This document shows, piece by piece, positions 13,101 to 22,779 of a stretch of DNA of 64,000 nt; positions within the stretch are counted from its first letter, which is position 1, and every line of letters starts with the position of its first letter. The stretch is from contig JABAKD010000002.1 of the NCBI GenBank assembly GCA_012845835.1, positions 5,888,106-5,952,105 of the forward strand, written 5' to 3'. Both the position numbers and the translations under genes were made by a program. The notes below the pieces were generated by a model. That model saw only the letters and a program-made list of their open reading frames with translations. It made no database searches and was not told where the DNA came from. The stretch comes from Undaria pinnatifida (lineage: Eukaryota > Sar > Phaeophyceae > Laminariales > Alariaceae).

Positions 13101-16100
13101 TCCGTGAGGAAGATCGAGTCACGCGTGACGAGTGGCGCAAACCCAGGATTGAAAATGGGTGTTTTTTGGTACTTCGAGGTATCTATTTCGGTTTTAAAAA
13201 TTTAGTTTTAGTGAGTCGTTCTACGGTAGCCCCCCCAACTTTTCTTCAACGAAATCGCCGGTTTCGAAACCAGCCCACCGCCGTAACTCCTGAAATACGG
13301 TGCCCCGTTTCCCCCCGACGTCATCGTTCGTCAGTCCTTTGCAAACAAGAAAGTATATGACATTTCGTTTTTCATATCATCCGGCCTAGTGCCGAGCAGC
13401 CATAAAATGTTCGGTAAAGAATATCGCTGGTTCTTGGGGGGGCTATCGTTGAATCAGTCTAGTGTATAAAGCGGTCAGTCGAGGGGGCAAACTTGAGACC
13501 CGTTAATTCGGGCGCGTCAAGGCCGCTTTTGGCCTTGTTGTATCACTATTTGTTTAAGGGACGGTCTCAGTCAAGAGGTCAAACCGGAGACTGGTATTTT
13601 TGGTCGTACACATCCCCCTCAACCGTAGCCATTATAGAGATATATCATGGTAGGTTTTGCACTTTCTTGAACCAAAGTCTTTCTGGCCGGTTGAAGTCCT
13701 CAAGCGGTGTCAGTCTAATAATTTTTACGAGAACACTTTGTTTTAGGAGTACGGCGTGGAGTTGGTCCGCCGCGCTTTGCGCGAACAAATGCTTCGAAGG
13801 TATTTTTTCGGGTAAAGCCGTGAACAAATGCTTCGAACGTATTTTTTCGGGTAAAGCCGTGAGCTCCTCACGTTACAAGCCCGAGAACGTTCTTCTGCAC
13901 CCCTACCGTGGGACGGCTCCATGATCACCGACCGACCGACCGACCGACCGGCAAAAAAAGAGGTAGATCATATTGTGCGGGGCGGAGAACCGTAACTCCG
14001 CACAAGGGGTATGATCGTGTAACGTCCGTGTTAATATGGTAAGGCACCCACAGAGAAGTTACATAGTACTACATCCATCGTTGTGTATCTGGAGTGGCCA
14101 CACCGCAAACCAAATTAGCTCCTTGTTGGCGTTGTCATCCATTAGCAAGAGAATAGGAACAAGGTGCCGATGAACGTCTTACGAGTGGTTCTTGGAAGGA
14201 TGGAGTTCACCCCCTCCATGCGGCTCGCCAAACCCCTCACTGCGCTTCGCGATTGGTGCATGCAATGTCTGCCTCTAGTTGGTGAAAGCCCGACGTGCTC
14301 CGTCCCGGCATAGTAGGGATGCCAGGGTCTATCGTCATACGATTATGGCCATGCACAAGCTGAGTACACCCCCCCCCGTGACGTTGGCCTGCTATAAGAA
14401 TGAGCCAATAGGAGCTACCCCCGTCGTCGCACGAGTCCTCATGAAAGCTGCCCATTAATAGGTAGCTTGTGCACTCCGCAAGAAAAGACATGTCTGGTAC
14501 ATCTGCAAGCAGCGCGCATCACGTGAGCACCAGGACGCCAAACACGCATCAAACCTTGCGCTATCGGTCGGGAAGGTTGAAATGGCGTTGGATTTTACTC
14601 GTAACTGGCTGCATTTACGACACATAAAACGCCAGTGGTTATACACACACCGCAAAGAACGATACATACCAAGTACGGTCAGCACCGACTGCGAACTCCG
14701 TGGCTATGATGTATACATTTTAATGGAGGGGGTGCGCTGTTTAACACTAAAAATGTAGATTGGCCTAAGCCGACGACAGACGTTAACGTACAAGCGACTT
14801 TACACATTTTGACCAAACTGCGTAATAGAACAACATTCACCTTATTAGAATGTGTCGTTTATTGTGGCTGATGGGCCTTTTCCAATAGGGGAGTCCGCAT
14901 GGTGGCCAGCGCGCATGGTGACCTGCAGTCGCTGCTTAATAACCCTAACCTCAACACGCTTCTGGGAGGAACGAGTAGCGTCACCATAGGCGACAAGGCA
15001 GCTGAAGAAAACGGAGGCAACAAGGTAAGACATTTTGAGCACACGATACGGACTACGTTGAGATTGGTTGTACACATAACTTTTGTTTTTGTTGCGGGCT
15101 ATTCATCAACGTGAAGCATGAATTCCAGCGTCGATCACTCATCATAACTAATTCCAAGACGACAATGAGGAAAGTACGGGAAACACAAAACAACAACTTT
15201 TTCGCACATCCAAGTCTAACGCTCAGGTTCTCCTTCTACAGCGGTATATATACGTGTAATTCCTCTGCATCTCAATATTTTTTTCCTGTGCGCTTACCAC
15301 GGAATATTAATTACCATCGCGGCGACTTTTAGACAACGCCGCGTCCGGACGCAATTGTATCCTTCTTCTGCCCGATGAACGTTTGGAATATTTTCGCGCA
15401 CAGGGTTTGGCCTGTTCCGGCACTGGTCGTCGAATTTTACTCTATTTCGCGCAGTCACGCTGCTCTTGCGCCTGCTTCAATACATGGTCTTACTCTATAA
15501 CAACTATCAATAGGGTTGCTATTGCTAAGGTTTGAAAACTGAAGTGTGCCTTTTGACGGCATTACCTTGTACCTATTACCTTGTATTGTGGGTATAGCGC
15601 ACCTGGCTGGACATATCTTTGGCCGTTGCGAGCAACAGAGTCAACGACGTATGCTAGGCTTGGTGGTAATCTGTCTTTGCCCTTATGCGGACGGACGAAC
15701 GGCCATGACGGTGACGATCGATCAGGTCTTCCTGTGACTTCGCGACCTGTACTTGTCAGCATAAACAACCAAGCGCAGATGTTTTCGTGGATACCTGCTG
15801 CCCTGTGCCTGGTTCGTAGGTGCAGCGGACACCCCCGTCCGTATCATAAGAAAACCCACCTGGTGAGGTCGTGACAGTGCGTGCTACTGCTGTGCGCATG
15901 CATATCGCATGTACCGGCATACTTAGGTTGATGACGCTGTGTTAAGACTCTTTGGGCCCGATGGCCTGCTTCCTCCTGCCCTTATGCGTTGCGGTGCTCT
16001 GTGCTCGTGTGCCACCCAGGACGGAAAGATTGCGGCCGTTCGTCGTGTTAGACCAAACCTCATACGGCCTTTAGTACATATCGTTGTCGGTCCTTTCAGT

Positions 16101-19100
16101 TTCTTCAGCATACTTAATTCATGCTGTCTTCACTTCTTGCTGAACACTTCTTGCTGGAAATTCGTTTTCACCGTCCGTTTTACTCTCGAGTGTTTGTATT
16201 TTGATTATCGTTTACTGACCTGACTGTAGTAGACGCTGCTTCTGATCCATTGCTGGGCTTCGGCATTCTGACTAGCGCCGACGCTGCAACTCTGAGCTGC
16301 TGTCGCATTGCTGTCTGTACGACTAGCACTGCTGATTATAATCTGTACGTTTGCGTCTGCTGCACGTAGTACGCCCTACCTCGTAGTACCCCGGCAATAA
16401 GGTATTACATGCCGTTGGCACCGCATTTGGCGGTGGCAGCAGTACGAGCACTTGTCGCGCTGTGTACGAATACGAGCATACGTTGTCTCCGCGCAAACCA
16501 CATCCAAGACATTGGTCATTTACGTTATAACAGGTAATATCCCGGGCTCCCACAATGTTTCTACACACCCGGTCTCCTGCACCACTTGCATTTTGCGTGG
16601 AAGCTCGTGAAAGCTTCCGTGGAAGCTTTCACCGCTTCCATGGAAGCTTCCATTGAAGATATGAAAGCTATGGAAGCTTCCATGGAAGCTATGGAAGATA
16701 TGAAAGCTTCCACAGAGGTAAGTCCCACGGGAGCTTCCACGAAAGCTTCCACGAAAGCTTCCATGGAAGCTTTCATGGAAGTAATGGAAGCTTTCGCGGA
16801 AGTTATCGAAGCTTTCACGGAAGTAACTTCCACGGAAGCTTCATGGAAGGTTTCATGGAAATAATGCAAGCTTTCGCGGAAGGTATGGAAGCTTTCACGG
16901 AAGTAACTTCCACGGAGTCTTTCGTTGAAGCTTCCGTGATAGCTTCCGTGGAAGCTATGGACGATATGAAAGCTTTCACGGAAGCAACTTCCACGGGATC
17001 TTCCACGAAAGCTTCCATGGAAGTAACTTCCACGAAACTTCAATGGAAGTAACTTCCACAAAAGCTTTCATGGAAGTAATGAAATATTTCGCGGAAGTTA
17101 TGGAAGCTTTCACGGAGGTAACTTCCACGGAAGCTTTCATTGAAGCTTTCTTGGAAGTACTGGAAGCTTTCGCGGAAGCTATGGAGGCTTTCACGGAAGT
17201 AACTTCCACGGAAGCTTTTATGGAAGTTATGGAAGCTTTCATGGAAATAATGAAAGCTTTCGCGGAAGTTATGAAGCCTTTCACGGGATTAAATTCCACG
17301 GAAGCTTTCATGAAGGTAATGGAAGCTTTCATGGAAGTAATGAAAGCTTTCGCGGAAGTTATGAAGGCTTTCAAGGATGTAACGTCCACGGAAGCTTTCG
17401 TAGAAGCTTCCTTTGAAGATTCCATGGAAGATATGGAAGATATAAAAGCTTCCGCGGAAGTAACTTCCACGAAAGCTCCCATACAAGCTTTCATGGAAGA
17501 AGTGGAACCTTTCGTGTCAGAAATGAGAGCTTCCATGGAAGTTACTTCCATGGAAGCTTAGGGTTAGGGTTAGGTCGCTTCCGTGGAAGCTTCCGTGAAA
17601 GCTTTCATGGAAGCTTCCGTGGAAAGTGTTTCCGTGAAAGCTTTCGCGAAAGCTTTCGTGGAAGTTGCTTCCGTGGAAGTTGCTTCGGTGGAAGCTTCCG
17701 TGGAAGTTGCTTTCGTGGAAGTTGCTTTCGTGGAAGTTGCTTCCGTGGAAGTTGCTTCCGTGGAGGCTTTCATGGGAGCTTCCGTGAAAGTTGCTTCCGT
17801 GGAAGCTTTCGTGGAAGCTTCCGTGGAAGATTTCGTGAAAGCGTCCGTGGAAGTCGCTTCCGTGAAAGCTTTCATGGAAGCTTCCGTGGAAGTTGTCTCG
17901 GCGGAAGCTTCCGTGGAAGCTTCCACGGCATGGAAGCGTGGAAGCTTCCACAGCATGGAAGTGTGAAAGCTTCCACGGCATAGAAGCGTGAAAGCTTCCA
18001 CACTTCCATGGAAGCTTCCATGCTTCCATGGAAGCTTGCATCGCTTCCATGGAAGTCGTGAAAGCTTCCATATCTTCCACGGAAGCTTCCATGGAAGCTT
18101 TCACGAGCTTCCACCAAAAACGCAGATAGTGCAGGTGGCCCCACACACCTCTTTATCTTGCAGCATATAGTGTATAGACCTAGTCTATATCGACACCATG
18201 CCATAATTGTTGTATATTTGACGGCAGATACTTTTACTTAAGGTGTCCACAATCAATCCATCGGATATGTTCCATCTACCATGTATGCCGTGTCCATATG
18301 TGACGTCACAAGTTGGCTAACCCGCTAAAACCTTTGCGTGTCCTTCTCTCGGTGCTCTGATCACAAGCACTGACCCATCCCATTTTCATGCCGTCTCAGG
18401 TTCTGAAGCAACGAGCTGGAACACCCATTTTTGACATGATCATCGAGATCAAGCGCGGGGAGGTGGGCACGTGGACCATTATCAAGAACGTGGCTGTAGC
18501 GGTGGACGCTCTTCTTGAGGGGGATGGTTACGAGGTAGAGCGAAGGTCCCGTTCCGAACGCGATTCGCAGTCAGGCAATAAGGTGCGGTTACTTTACGAT
18601 GCTCGCTAGTGTAGAGGCGCACTTGTGTCTTTTTCAATATCCTTGGTTGGGGTAGCGGCTTAGATTCCCAAAACCGGCCGGGTTAGAGGGAGGATACAAG
18701 TAGAACCCGGTCATAATTTCCACCGCCTACGAATATAACGACAACTTGTACGCAACTTGATTTTTTTTTTTTTACCGATAGCGGGTAGTTTCTCACGGTT
18801 GTGAGGCTCTATAATACTCCGGAGTATATAGCAGACCTGAACGTTTAGGCCCCTAAACAAGTGCTGCCCCTATCTCGCAGCACGTATTTTCGTTTGAATC
18901 AACGACCCAGGCTACGGTAGGGGGGTCCCCTTTTGGGCCTTTTATTTCAGTGGCTAGGGGTCACTCGCGCGAGTAACGCCTTTGTTCCTATGGAATCTTA
19001 CGTTTTCTTTGTGTTTTACATTGACGAAATCAATCCGCAATGCAAAGGTGATCTAAGCTGCGCCAAACCAAGTGCCTAAACCATCTTCATCCGTAGGGTA

Positions 19101-19478
19101 CAGAGCTACTCGTGCGAGTGGCTCAAACACACCAGTGAAAATGGGGGTACCCCCCCTACCGTAGCCTTGGTCCAACAAACTCTTTTTCATCACCAATGCT
19201 CCTTTTAGTACGTATCTTTCCCACCAGTATCGCGAAAGGATCGTTCGATCACCTGTGTATGCGGAACCGGTGACCACGATGGGGAAACCCAATTTTGAGC
19301 TCCGCACACTAAGAAAATTTCTCAGACGCATATACTTACCCCGCCCGTTGTTGTTGGCGCGAATGCACCTTGTCCCCTCCAAATTAATCCCTCTATTGGT
19401 CAGGATGCGAACTACGACGATGCAATATTCCGGCTGGAATACGCCAGGGAAGTCGAGAGGGCTAATCTACTCTACTAA
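1015..19478 (+). CDS. SpoIIIAA/Ycf45-like P-loop ATPase, spliced gene (10 exons seen)
   Basis: Ten plus-strand exons (1015-1137, 2104-2177, 8422-8585, 9700-9799, 10343-10443, 11308-11423, 12474-12575, 14889-15024, 18400-18582, 19404-19478) join with no phase conflict into about 390 codons ending in TAA. The product follows the SpoIIIAA/Ycf45 AAA-type ATPase family in order: a leucine-rich N-terminal module (LEVLQRVPEVFL), EIVLDEGRRP (family: LDLGR.PEAR), DNRAGFPGQLHRLS, LRIGR, Walker A GEAGSGKTT, VVIVDTSNEIAGDG, Walker B-like IVVDEI, the GVRMVASAHG segment, LLGG..SVTIGD and a C-terminal AVDALLEG segment. Members of this family are nucleotide-binding proteins of cyanobacteria, plastids and plant nuclear genomes; their biochemical role is poorly known. 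The copy is divergent (DEIS for DEIG). The usual C-terminal R3H domain is not seen. The first exon enters with one base of a split codon, so the start codon and any plastid-targeting peptide lie upstream or were missed. Confidence 0.85.
2104..2177 (+). CDS. ATPase gene, exon b (EIVLDEGRRP motif)
   Basis: The acceptor has a good pyrimidine tract (ctcgccttcccag). Donor gtgagg follows 2177. One base, 24 codons and one base. DVQEIVLDEGRRPKALLK aligns with the family signature EIVLDLGR.PEAR. The phase fits exon a (AG plus G gives Arg) and the next exon (G plus GA gives Gly). Confidence 0.75.
2842..3122. mobile_element. Inverted-terminal element, family 1
   Basis: Left end gcgtggtgctacgataaagg, right end ccacctctaccgtagcatgc. 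The inside carries family-wide words: gaggttcttcacg, ccacggcctaggtac, gattttgagataagaggccc and cgtcattc. About 280 bp, non-coding, MITE-like. Confidence 0.7.
4777..5185 (-). CDS. Unknown protein-like open frame, possible exon or relic
   Basis: This minus-strand frame is open from an AG acceptor-like site (gacctagatag, near 5185) to a stop at 4777. Its composition is that of a real protein: GRGWKHFEGKIFRQCLHGTS, then RRYSYQVVWSGATPEERSLA and ILQDVILNEKFVERLVV. I do not recognise a family. No ATG opens it, and no neighbouring exon was found with confidence. It lies antisense in an intron of the ATPase gene. It could be an exon of a nested gene, a relic of a mobile-element protein, or chance. 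Confidence 0.35.
5960..6470. repeat. GGGTACGGGTAT / acttctg minisatellite, block 1
   Basis: Degenerate units built on acccgtacccggaacttctg and gaagttctgt (about 5985-6280) pass into a clean 31-bp tandem repeat (about 6290-6430). Each clean unit carries the near-palindrome acccggggtacgggt followed by atacctttgttacaat. About four and a half clean copies are present. Confidence 0.8.
7235..7670. repeat. GGGTACGGGT / acttctg minisatellite, block 2
   Basis: The same unit as in block 1 (acccgtacccggaacttctg, gtaagttctgtacgcc, cgtgccac) recurs about six times with heavy drift, 0.8 kb downstream of block 1 and in the same orientation. Confidence 0.75.
8422..8585 (+). CDS. ATPase gene, exon c (DNRAG..LHR motif)
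   Basis: Acceptor gcctcgccag, donor gttaga. Two bases and 54 codons. It encodes FGEDNRAGFPGQLHRLSVMR, which matches F..DNR.GI..TLHRIS..R of SpoIIIAA/Ycf45 proteins. A later AG at 8445-8446 could also act as an acceptor, but it breaks the phase with exon b. Confidence 0.85.
8605..9080. repeat. Dispersed repeat, partner of the 13.2-13.9 kb element
   Basis: Shares tacggtagcccycccaa, cctgaaatacggtgcccc, cgacgtcatcg and a gaatcagtc segment with 13,218-13,480. The right part is degenerate. It sits in the intron between exons c and d of the ATPase gene. Confidence 0.5.
9700..9799 (+). CDS. ATPase gene, exon d (RIGR segment before the P-loop)
   Basis: Acceptor cgtcaacag, donor gtaaga. 33 codons plus one base. 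KGQIFAATLRIGRFFKGSGG corresponds to the family stretch G.I.GLT.RVGR...G, and LIDDIL follows it directly. The terminal G combines with GC of the next exon to give Gly. Confidence 0.8.
10343..10443 (+). CDS. ATPase gene, exon e (Walker A)
   Basis: Acceptor tactattaacag (with a branch-like TACTAT), donor gtgcaa. Encodes ILVLGEAGSGKTTVIRDICR: a complete P-loop GxxGxGKT with the Lys-Thr-Thr that contacts the nucleotide phosphates. Family members usually read GPPGVGKTT here, so the loop is functional in form but varied. Confidence 0.9.
11308..11423 (+). CDS. ATPase gene, exon f (VVIVDTSNEIAGDG)
   Basis: Acceptor cgaacttgcag; donor gtattt splits the Lys codon after AA. TVVIVDTSNEIAGDGNIPHQ is almost identical to the family signature VVIVDTSNEIAGDGDIPHPAIG. 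One residue (Glu) appears inserted before AIG. RRIMVP then follows as in the family. Confidence 0.9.
12181..12340. repeat. tagggtag-like degenerate short repeat
   Basis: About twenty imperfect copies of tagggtag/tagtgtag follow one another (tagggtagggtagacaggg...). The unit resembles, but is not, a TTAGGG telomere repeat. It ends about 130 bp before exon g of the ATPase gene. Confidence 0.6.
12474..12575 (+). CDS. ATPase gene, exon g (Walker B region)
   Basis: Acceptor gcgcaaccag, donor gtaaga. VMTEALQNHTPQTIVVDEIS matches VM.EA..NH.PE.I..DEIG. Asp-Glu of IVVDEI is the Walker B pair. The following FEANACQDIKAR corresponds to the LEA.A..TIAER helix. The usual Gly after DEI is Ser. Confidence 0.9.
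12576..14888. other. Intron of the ATPase gene with repeat element
   Basis: Contains the family 3 element at 13,218-13,925 and a (ACCG)n run at about 13,927-13,951. I see nothing supportable in the remainder (12.6-13.2 and 14.0-14.9 kb). Confidence 0.5.
13218..13925. mobile_element. About 0.7 kb inverted-terminal element (family 3)
   Basis: The left end ttctacggtagcccccc and right end cacccctaccgtgggacgg are imperfect inverted repeats. Diverged stretches recur at 8.6-9.0 kb and 0.35-0.6 kb. Inside, a 39-bp unit containing gaacaaatgcttcgaa and gtattttttcgggtaaagcc is duplicated in tandem (about 13,783-13,862). The open frame across it has no recognisable protein. Probably a non-autonomous DNA element. 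Confidence 0.45.
14889..15024 (+). CDS. ATPase gene, exon h (GVRMVASAHG; LLGG; SVTIGD)
   Basis: Acceptor ttttccaatag, donor gtaaga. One base completes Arg, then 45 codons: GVRMVASAHGDLQSLLNNPN is followed by LLGGTSSVTIGD, matching RGV.L.GTAHG..L..L..NP.L..L.GG...VT.GD. An in-frame ATG at 14899 is internal. Confidence 0.9.
15025..16599. other. Intron sequence, nothing recognised
   Basis: Left part of the intron upstream of the AAGCTT array. Short frames occur on both strands but none shows splice sites in phase with the ATPase exons or a recognisable motif. Confidence 0.4.
16600..18112. repeat. Palindromic GGAAGCTTCC array with inverted arms around a TTAGGG hinge
   Basis: About 1.5 kb made almost wholly of short units centred on GAAGCTTC, with AAGCTT every 10-30 bp. 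The left arm (to about 17,557) is rich in CTTCCACGGAAG. The right arm (from about 17,577) is rich in CTTCCGTGGAAG, its reverse complement, so the arms are in opposite orientation. Between them at 17,558-17,574 is ttagggttagggttagg. Long frames rich in Glu-Ala-Ser/Phe on both strands are by-products of the repeat. The array sits inside the 3.4 kb intron before exon i of the ATPase gene. Confidence 0.9.
17558..17574 (+). repeat. Interstitial telomere-like motif, (TTAGGG)2TTAGG
   Basis: Two and five-sixths TTAGGG units lie exactly at the switch point between the two arms of the AAGCTT array. The unit matches the vertebrate/brown-algal type telomere repeat. Confidence 0.7.
18400..18582 (+). CDS. 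ATPase gene, exon i (C-terminal ATPase subdomain)
   Basis: Acceptor ccgtctcag. LKQRAGTPIFDMIIEIKRGE then IIKNVAVAVDALLEG match ER...P.F...VE and DVA..VD.LL.G of the family. Donor AATAAG|gtgcgg is chosen because the phase-0 exon at 19404 follows. If it is not used, the frame runs eight more codons to TAG at 18607-18609. Either way the R3H domain found in many members is not visible. Confidence 0.8.
18904..19173. mobile_element. Inverted-terminal element, palindrome-bearing family 2
   Basis: Starts gacccaggctacggtaggggg and ends cccccctaccgtagccttggtc, an inverted repeat of about 20 bp. Inside the left end is CACTCGCGCGAGTA (one base off the family palindrome). Inside the right end is ctactcgtgcgagtggctc. 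There is no coding capacity, so it is a non-autonomous (MITE-like) DNA element. It lies in the last intron of the ATPase gene. Confidence 0.75.
19404..19478 (+). CDS. ATPase gene, probable last exon
   Basis: Acceptor ctctattggtcag, phase 0, then 24 codons and TAA. DANYDDAIFRLEYAREVERA is charged and helical, as expected of a C-terminal helix. No family motif supports it. It rests on the acceptor, phase and codon style. Confidence 0.55.
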   Translation, partial: DANYDDAIFRLEYAREVERANLLY

Positions 19479-22415
19479 TACCTCGGCCAACCATGCATTC
19501 CAGCAGATCTAAACTGCGGTACAGGGGTTACGTCTTGGGCCATGTTTGGCAGGGACTCGGGGTCACTCGAGCCACTGACCCCCCTGTCCTGTTGCGATAC
19601 TAAGCGTTTAGTCTAGATGCTTGTATTTTCCGGTTCCCTTACAAAATGGACTGGTAAAGATGCTCCTCTGCCACGGCAAAAAAACGCCTATTTTCTTCTT
19701 TTCAGAGAGGTACAGACGTGCGAGGGACCCGGTGTTGAAAGTGGGGATACCCTCCCTCTATCATAGTTTGGTCAGCACTCAGGACAGACTTTCTTATGTA
19801 TAGAGTGCGCGCGTGAATATATAAAATAGGTATATTTTGCCGCTACTTCTGATTGTAAGCAGTTTTCGTGGAGTGGGCGTAGCAAATGTAAGCTGCCTGT
19901 CATCTCAGCCCGATGTGGTCGTCTGGAAGCGGTGCAAGCTGAACGCTACTCTACCTTGAAGTCGATCGCACGCGTTATTCAACACGAAGGAATAATTTTG
20001 ACAAGGCGCGTACTCGTGAACTCTGCAAGAGCCTGCCCCTACGTCTGCTGCGTCAGTTGATTGATGTAGTTGTGGGATACGTATGTTGGGTTCAATGGTT
20101 GAAGCAAACACAACAGATTCGCGTCAGCAGCAAGATATGACATTCCGGCTGGAGGACGACTGAGCGCCGTAATTATTCCGCTTTTTTTCTACTGATACCG
20201 GTCTCCCACTTGTTCACCACGGGTACGTCGTGGATCAAAGGATATTCCAGAAATCGGCCCGCTGGTTCAACGAGCGCTACCCACCGTCCTACGTCAATAG
20301 GTGCTGCCACATTTTACCAACGGCAGTTCGTTCAGAGAAACCTCATCCAGTCAAACTAAGGTATACCCCCACGAACTTCTTGCAGAACGAAGGCAGAAAT
20401 TGAATACGGTCTAATTTACTGTGCGCGGCGGTGTTCTGATCTTCAAGTGAGCGATACTTCTTACCTGTACCATGAGACAATAGGGAATAGGGCCGGCCCC
20501 TCCGTCCACACGTTGGAAGTGAGATACCAACGGACTATCATGCACTGCATGCGCCATACGACGAAAATGTCCCCTTTCGAAGTGAGGTTGACCTGACATC
20601 CCGGAAGCGTCGCAAGTGACCGCAGACGTCCCAATGACTTTTACCTGGTCGGATATGGGCTACCGCTGTAGTATAGCGTCAGTAACTACTGGCCATTTAG
20701 ATATCGGTAATATAGTGCGTAGGTTAGTGATATCACGACCTCAAGAATATTCACCAGATGTTGGATTGCTCCTGTGTAAGCTACAACCGTGTTGCAAAGG
20801 AAGAGAGCTTTTCGGCCTGATTGGTGTCGGGGTCGGGTAGGGGTAACGCTTGCACTAAAGCGGGTATGCGTCGCGATCGGAATTCGGAAGGCCCTCGCAG
20901 TTTTCTAGGAGGTCGGTCGGTGGATGATGTGTACATCCAGGCTTGGATTTCGGAAGGGCAGCTACAACCAGCAACCAACCAATGTAAAGAGTAAGGAAGG
21001 CAATAACATAATTGTGGAATAGGGATTTACGGTAGGGAGGGGGCAGGATGGCGCGCAACAATTTAAGCGGCCGTCAAAGCTAGCTATTATTTGGGGGGTA
21101 TGGAAGACGTTCAATTGATGATCAGGCGCCCCATTCTTTTTAGAAGATATTCACGCCCGCGCATTTCGATTGATATCTACGACACTTGAATTAGGCGGAA
21201 ATCCGTTTGGACTGTCGCTGTTCTCGAGTTGGTATGAGGGTTCTGGACGGTTAGCTGGTGTGGGCAATGCAAGACCGATCGCACGGGTACAAATAGCACC
21301 CCAAATGGGGAAGGTCATGAAAATTATCTGGAGCATTCCAGCATCGTTTTGGCAGACATACAATAGAGGGAGTATATATATCTGGTGATATCCCAAACGG
21401 AGGTGTGGGCCACTTGTAGTTTCGTGACAAAAATGGGCAGCGCGTCGGGAAGGTCGCGTTGTCCGGTGCTTAGGCTGTCGTAAGGTAAAACAAAAAACGA
21501 AGCAGACGTAAAAAAAAACTAGATTTCGGTACGCGAAAACGAAGGAAACGCCATCGTTCAGCTGTTGTGGGCAAAAAATCGGTGCTTAGGCTGTCGTAAG
21601 GTAAAAAAAAAAAACGAAGCAGACGTAAAAAAAAACTATATGTCGGTACGCGAAAACGAAGGAAACGCCATCGTTCAGCTGTTGTGGGCAAAACATCTAA
21701 AATACGCTGGATCCACCGCGAAGACTTTTCTAATATGTCCAACATTTGGTTATTTATTAAGAACAGGTTCTGCGGGGGCGTTAAGGAATGTGTTCCAAAT
21801 CGATCAACTTGTGAAAGCTGTTAGTTCTGTGATAGGATGGGTAAACAATTGGCACGCAGTGGTCATTTTTGTTGGTCATGTTACGTATGTGCGCAGCCTT
21901 TGCCTGATTTCTCAAGGAACTGTCGGAAACACCCGGGAGGCAGCACAGTGTGGCAATTTTGGTCACCATGTACCTGCTTCATAACATAAGGCAGGGGGGA
22001 AAGCAGCAACAGTTCTTAACGAATTTGACCTGTGTCCACCCTGCTTTGCTTAGAGCGGGGAAGACGACTGTGGGAAAGCAGCAGAACAATTGTCAAGTTT
22101 GGGCAGCGTCTACGCTATTTTTTTCGTACAGTACCGATGGGAAGACGCTTGAAAACAGCCGTAATTTTGTCATTTTTTTGTAGCGTCAAAGACGGCTTTA
22201 TGTGATATAAAGCTGAGAAAACCTGAGTAAACAGCACTATTAATCCAATATGTTGGGCAGCATAAACCGTTTTGAGAGAGTGGACCTCGAGAAGTTGCAC
22301 GTTGACAGCAACAGTACGAAAGATTCGGGCAGCACGGACTCGTAAAGTTGGGAAACGATGCACGCACGTAATAAGCTGTAGTCAGACAAGTCTGGGCAGT
22401 TAAACCCTCTTTTCG
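19479..22415. other. Intergenic; nothing convincing
   Basis: No exon with phase support was found. Contains the 116-bp tandem duplication at 21.46-21.70 kb. Short frames, for example on the plus strand near 20.17-20.41 kb, lack splice or family support. Confidence 0.4.
21464..21696. repeat. 116-bp direct tandem duplication
   Basis: Two near-identical units beginning cggtgcttaggctgtcgtaa at 21,464 and 21,580 differ only in a few bases and in homopolymer A length. Confidence 0.85.
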
Positions 22416-22694
22416 TCATTCACGTTTGGAAAAACGCTCTTGAACAGCAGCGGCACCACACATTTCGGCATGGAGGGTCTCAGCAGCTTTGCCGCCACCG
22501 CAAGTTCGTAGTACATTAGCACGGTATCTGTGTGGCCCCACGCTGTAGGATGTTCTGATCTGGACGCGTTGGGCCGATCTACTGTCTTCTAGGTGACCCC
22601 GGTTTCGGGCGCGTGTGAATTGCCTTACTACGTTTGCTTGTAGTGTTCCCAGCGAAATCTTGCCTCCCAGGGCGCCCACGGTTGTTCGCGCCAT
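22416..22694 (-). CDS. Unknown 92-codon open frame
   Basis: ATG-initiated minus-strand frame starting MARTTVGALGGKISLGTLQA and ending in TGA, with balanced composition and no low-complexity bias. No family, promoter or neighbouring exon is recognised. The ATG is preceded by ccggcag, so it could be an exon start rather than a true initiator. Chance remains likely. Confidence 0.2.
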   Translation of the reverse strand: MARTTVGALGGKISLGTLQANVVRQFTRARNRGHLEDSRSAQRVQIRTSYSVGPHRYRANVLRTCGGGKAAETLHAEMCGAAAVQERFSKRE

Positions 22695-22779
22695 CTGCCG
22701 GTCGTAGCGGCCTTACGTTGTAGCAACCCACCTGTCAGTATAGCTGTGCCGCTTCCGCCTTGCATGCTATTTTCATGGG

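Noticed and set aside
16561-18204. Open frames up to 209 codons rich in Glu-Ala-Ser/Thr or His-Gly-Ser-Phe
   Set aside because: By-products of the AAGCTT repeat on both strands, inside an intron; no splice link or codon signal.
20170-20405. Plus-strand open stretch (SARWFNERYPPSYVNRC)
   Set aside because: No ATG, no clear splice sites and no family; it remains possible but is unsupported.
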